Assembly (NCBI GenBank): GCA_021808425.1
Contig: JAKBBS010000186.1
Span: forward strand, 1-6,586
DNA: 6,586 nucleotides
Reading direction: 5' to 3'
Source: Actinomycetes bacterium
GTDB taxonomy: Bacteria > Actinomycetota > Acidimicrobiia > Acidimicrobiales > Palsa-688
Shown here: positions 5,719 through 6,586 of the stretch, piece after piece
Layout: each line of letters opens with the position of its first letter
Position numbering within the stretch: the stretch's first letter is position 1
Program-made: the position numbers and the translations under genes
The notes under the pieces: model-generated
What the model was told of the DNA's origin: nothing
What the model saw: only the letters and a program-made list of their open reading frames with translations
Database searches by the model: none

Positions 5719-6478
5719 AGCGCTCCCTCAGTTTCTCCGTGATCAAGGCTTCGAAGGCCCGTCCCTCTTTTGTCTTTAAGTCCACCAGGATCTCCTTGGC
5801 CATTTCCTGACTGATCGGAACGCCTGGTTGATGGACGAAATCCAAGTCAAGGACGAAGGCGCATGTTCCCGGTATGTCGGGCGCCACCGTCGCCCAGCTC
5901 AGCGCCAAGACCGTGTTCTCGCCAGGGTAGGGAATCTCTGTCCGCTGGAAAAAGCTGTTTATGTCAGATGGAATGCCATCAGGCAACTTTAGGTCGAGAT
6001 TCACGTAGTCCGGGAAGTCCCAACGCTGCTCTTCAATTGTGATCCTGTTGATAAACCGCAAGCCCACCATCGAGACACAGTCACCGGTCGGCAGCAGGTC
6101 GCGTAGCAACTGAAGTCCGTCGTCAAAACGGCCAAGCAGTGACGGCCACTTCTCGTAAGGCGATAGTCCGTGGGCGGAGACCGCGTCTGGGGCAATCACA
6201 AGTAGGCGGTTTTCTTCCTCGTTCCCGAACACCAATTGCTGCTGCGGGCCGGCCGTCAGTTGGAGCGCGACGTTGGTTCCCGGTTCAAGATTGGCTCGAA
6301 GGCTCGACTGTGCCTTTGGCTCCGCTGGGTACTGGCGCCGGACCCGCTCGTTGACTTGGCCGGGCGTCATGAGGTCCCATCTGATCGGAGTGGACCACTG
6401 GAGTCGGCACATGGCCTCAATCACCGGCGGGTACCTATACACGCGGCGGCGAAGTGGATCCGGCTCGTCGCCTGGCAA
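5702..6478 (-). CDS. TIGR04255-family protein, first gene of cassette
   Basis: 258-aa protein recognised as TIGR04255, a sporadically distributed family without a known biochemical function. Seen: N-terminal YPPVIEAMCRLQW (16-28); SPYEKWPSLLGRF (106-118); GLRFINRI (139-146), the most typical family block; an alternating strand AFVLDLDFV (207-215); and the C-terminal helix EGRAFEALITEKLRERF (238-254). Length is normal for the family and the protein appears complete and soluble. The TTG start at 6478 is chosen because GAGAGG lies 6 nt upstream and the conserved PPVIEA block follows after 16 residues; no ATG lies between. It heads a compact - strand operon: the middle gene overlaps its end or begins 13 bp later. 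By eye, codon use (AGG, AGA, A/T-ending codons) is less GC-biased than in the ABC gene, hinting at separate acquisition. Confidence 0.85.
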   Translation of the reverse strand: MPGDEPDPLRRRVYRYPPVIEAMCRLQWSTPIRWDLMTPGQVNERVRRQYPAEPKAQSSLRANLEPGTNVALQLTAGPQQQLVFGNEEENRLLVIAPDAVSAHGLSPYEKWPSLLGRFDDGLQLLRDLLPTGDCVSMVGLRFINRITIEEQRWDFPDYVNLDLKLPDGIPSDINSFFQRTEIPYPGENTVLALSWATVAPDIPGTCAFVLDLDFVHQPGVPISQEMAKEILVDLKTKEGRAFEALITEKLRERFVEVS

Positions 6479-6484
6479 GTTTTA

Positions 6485-6490
6485 CCTCTC
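6485..6490 (-). promoter_or_regulatory. Ribosome binding site deciding the TTG start of the TIGR04255 gene
   Basis: GAGAGG on the - strand, 6 nt before TTG 6478. No competing site precedes the in-frame GTG at 6442, so it favours the TTG as start. Confidence 0.65.
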
Positions 6491-6510
6491 TTTCGGCCGC
6501 ATCGGTCAGC

Positions 6511-6575
6511 GTCCACAGACTAGTCACACGCGGGCGTGGACTCGTGGCATGCCTAGTCTGCTCAGGTCAGTGGAC
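6511..6575. repeat. Nested short inverted repeats upstream of the three-gene cassette
   Basis: CAGACTAG (6516-6523) is the reverse complement of CTAGTCTG (6553-6560). GTCCAC (6511-6516) is the reverse complement of GTGGAC at 6536-6541 and again at 6570-6575. CACGC-GG-GCGTG (6527-6538) forms a small hairpin, and GACTAGTC (6518-6525) is palindromic. Together they suggest an operator or structured promoter region for the cassette. No confident -35/-10 pair was found. Confidence 0.4.
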
Positions 6576-6586
6576 AAGCTGTGTGC

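Overview
The window is high-GC DNA with actinobacterial features: GTG and TTG starts, 4-bp GTGA gene overlaps, a TipA-type MerR regulator and an HTH-PIN toxin-antitoxin pair. Genus cannot be told from the sequence. It reads as an accessory mosaic of four short modules. The first is on the + strand and everything after about 2.5 kb is on the - strand.

Layout. (1) Positions 1-2521, +: the 3' part of an ABC exporter half-transporter (TM3-TM6 plus a complete ATPase domain; the 5' end lies outside the window), coupled by a GTGA overlap to an aminoglycoside-phosphotransferase-fold protein. The catalytic loop of that protein departs from the family consensus. (2) Positions 2566-3467, -: a two-gene toxin-antitoxin operon, with an excisionase-type HTH antitoxin followed by a PIN-domain RNase toxin, again with a GTGA overlap. 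A candidate promoter places the transcript start close to the first possible start codon. (3) Positions 3621-4498, -: a TipA-like MerR/TipAS regulator with a well-formed ribosome binding site and an intact MerR-type promoter/operator (19-bp spacer, perfect dyad), but with an in-frame TAG at codon 13 inside the DNA-binding domain. It is either a pseudogene or a gene that now yields only an N-terminally shortened ligand-binding protein. GC-rich hairpins follow its stop codon. (4) Positions 4796-6478, -: a compact three-gene cassette made of a TIGR04255-family protein, a small unrecognised protein and a 182-aa protein with a central TQSCDL motif and a conserved-looking C-terminal block. It has its own ribosome binding sites and a repeat-rich upstream region. 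This is the part with no known function and is the best candidate for an undescribed system.

How they fit together. Module 1 looks like export plus small-molecule or peptide modification/resistance. Modules 2-4 are typical cargo of variable regions. Nothing in the sequence ties the four modules into one pathway. The three genes of module 4 are packed as one operon, and by eye their codon use is less GC-biased than that of the ABC/APH pair, which suggests separate acquisition. No rRNA, tRNA, CRISPR array, transposase or integrase was seen.
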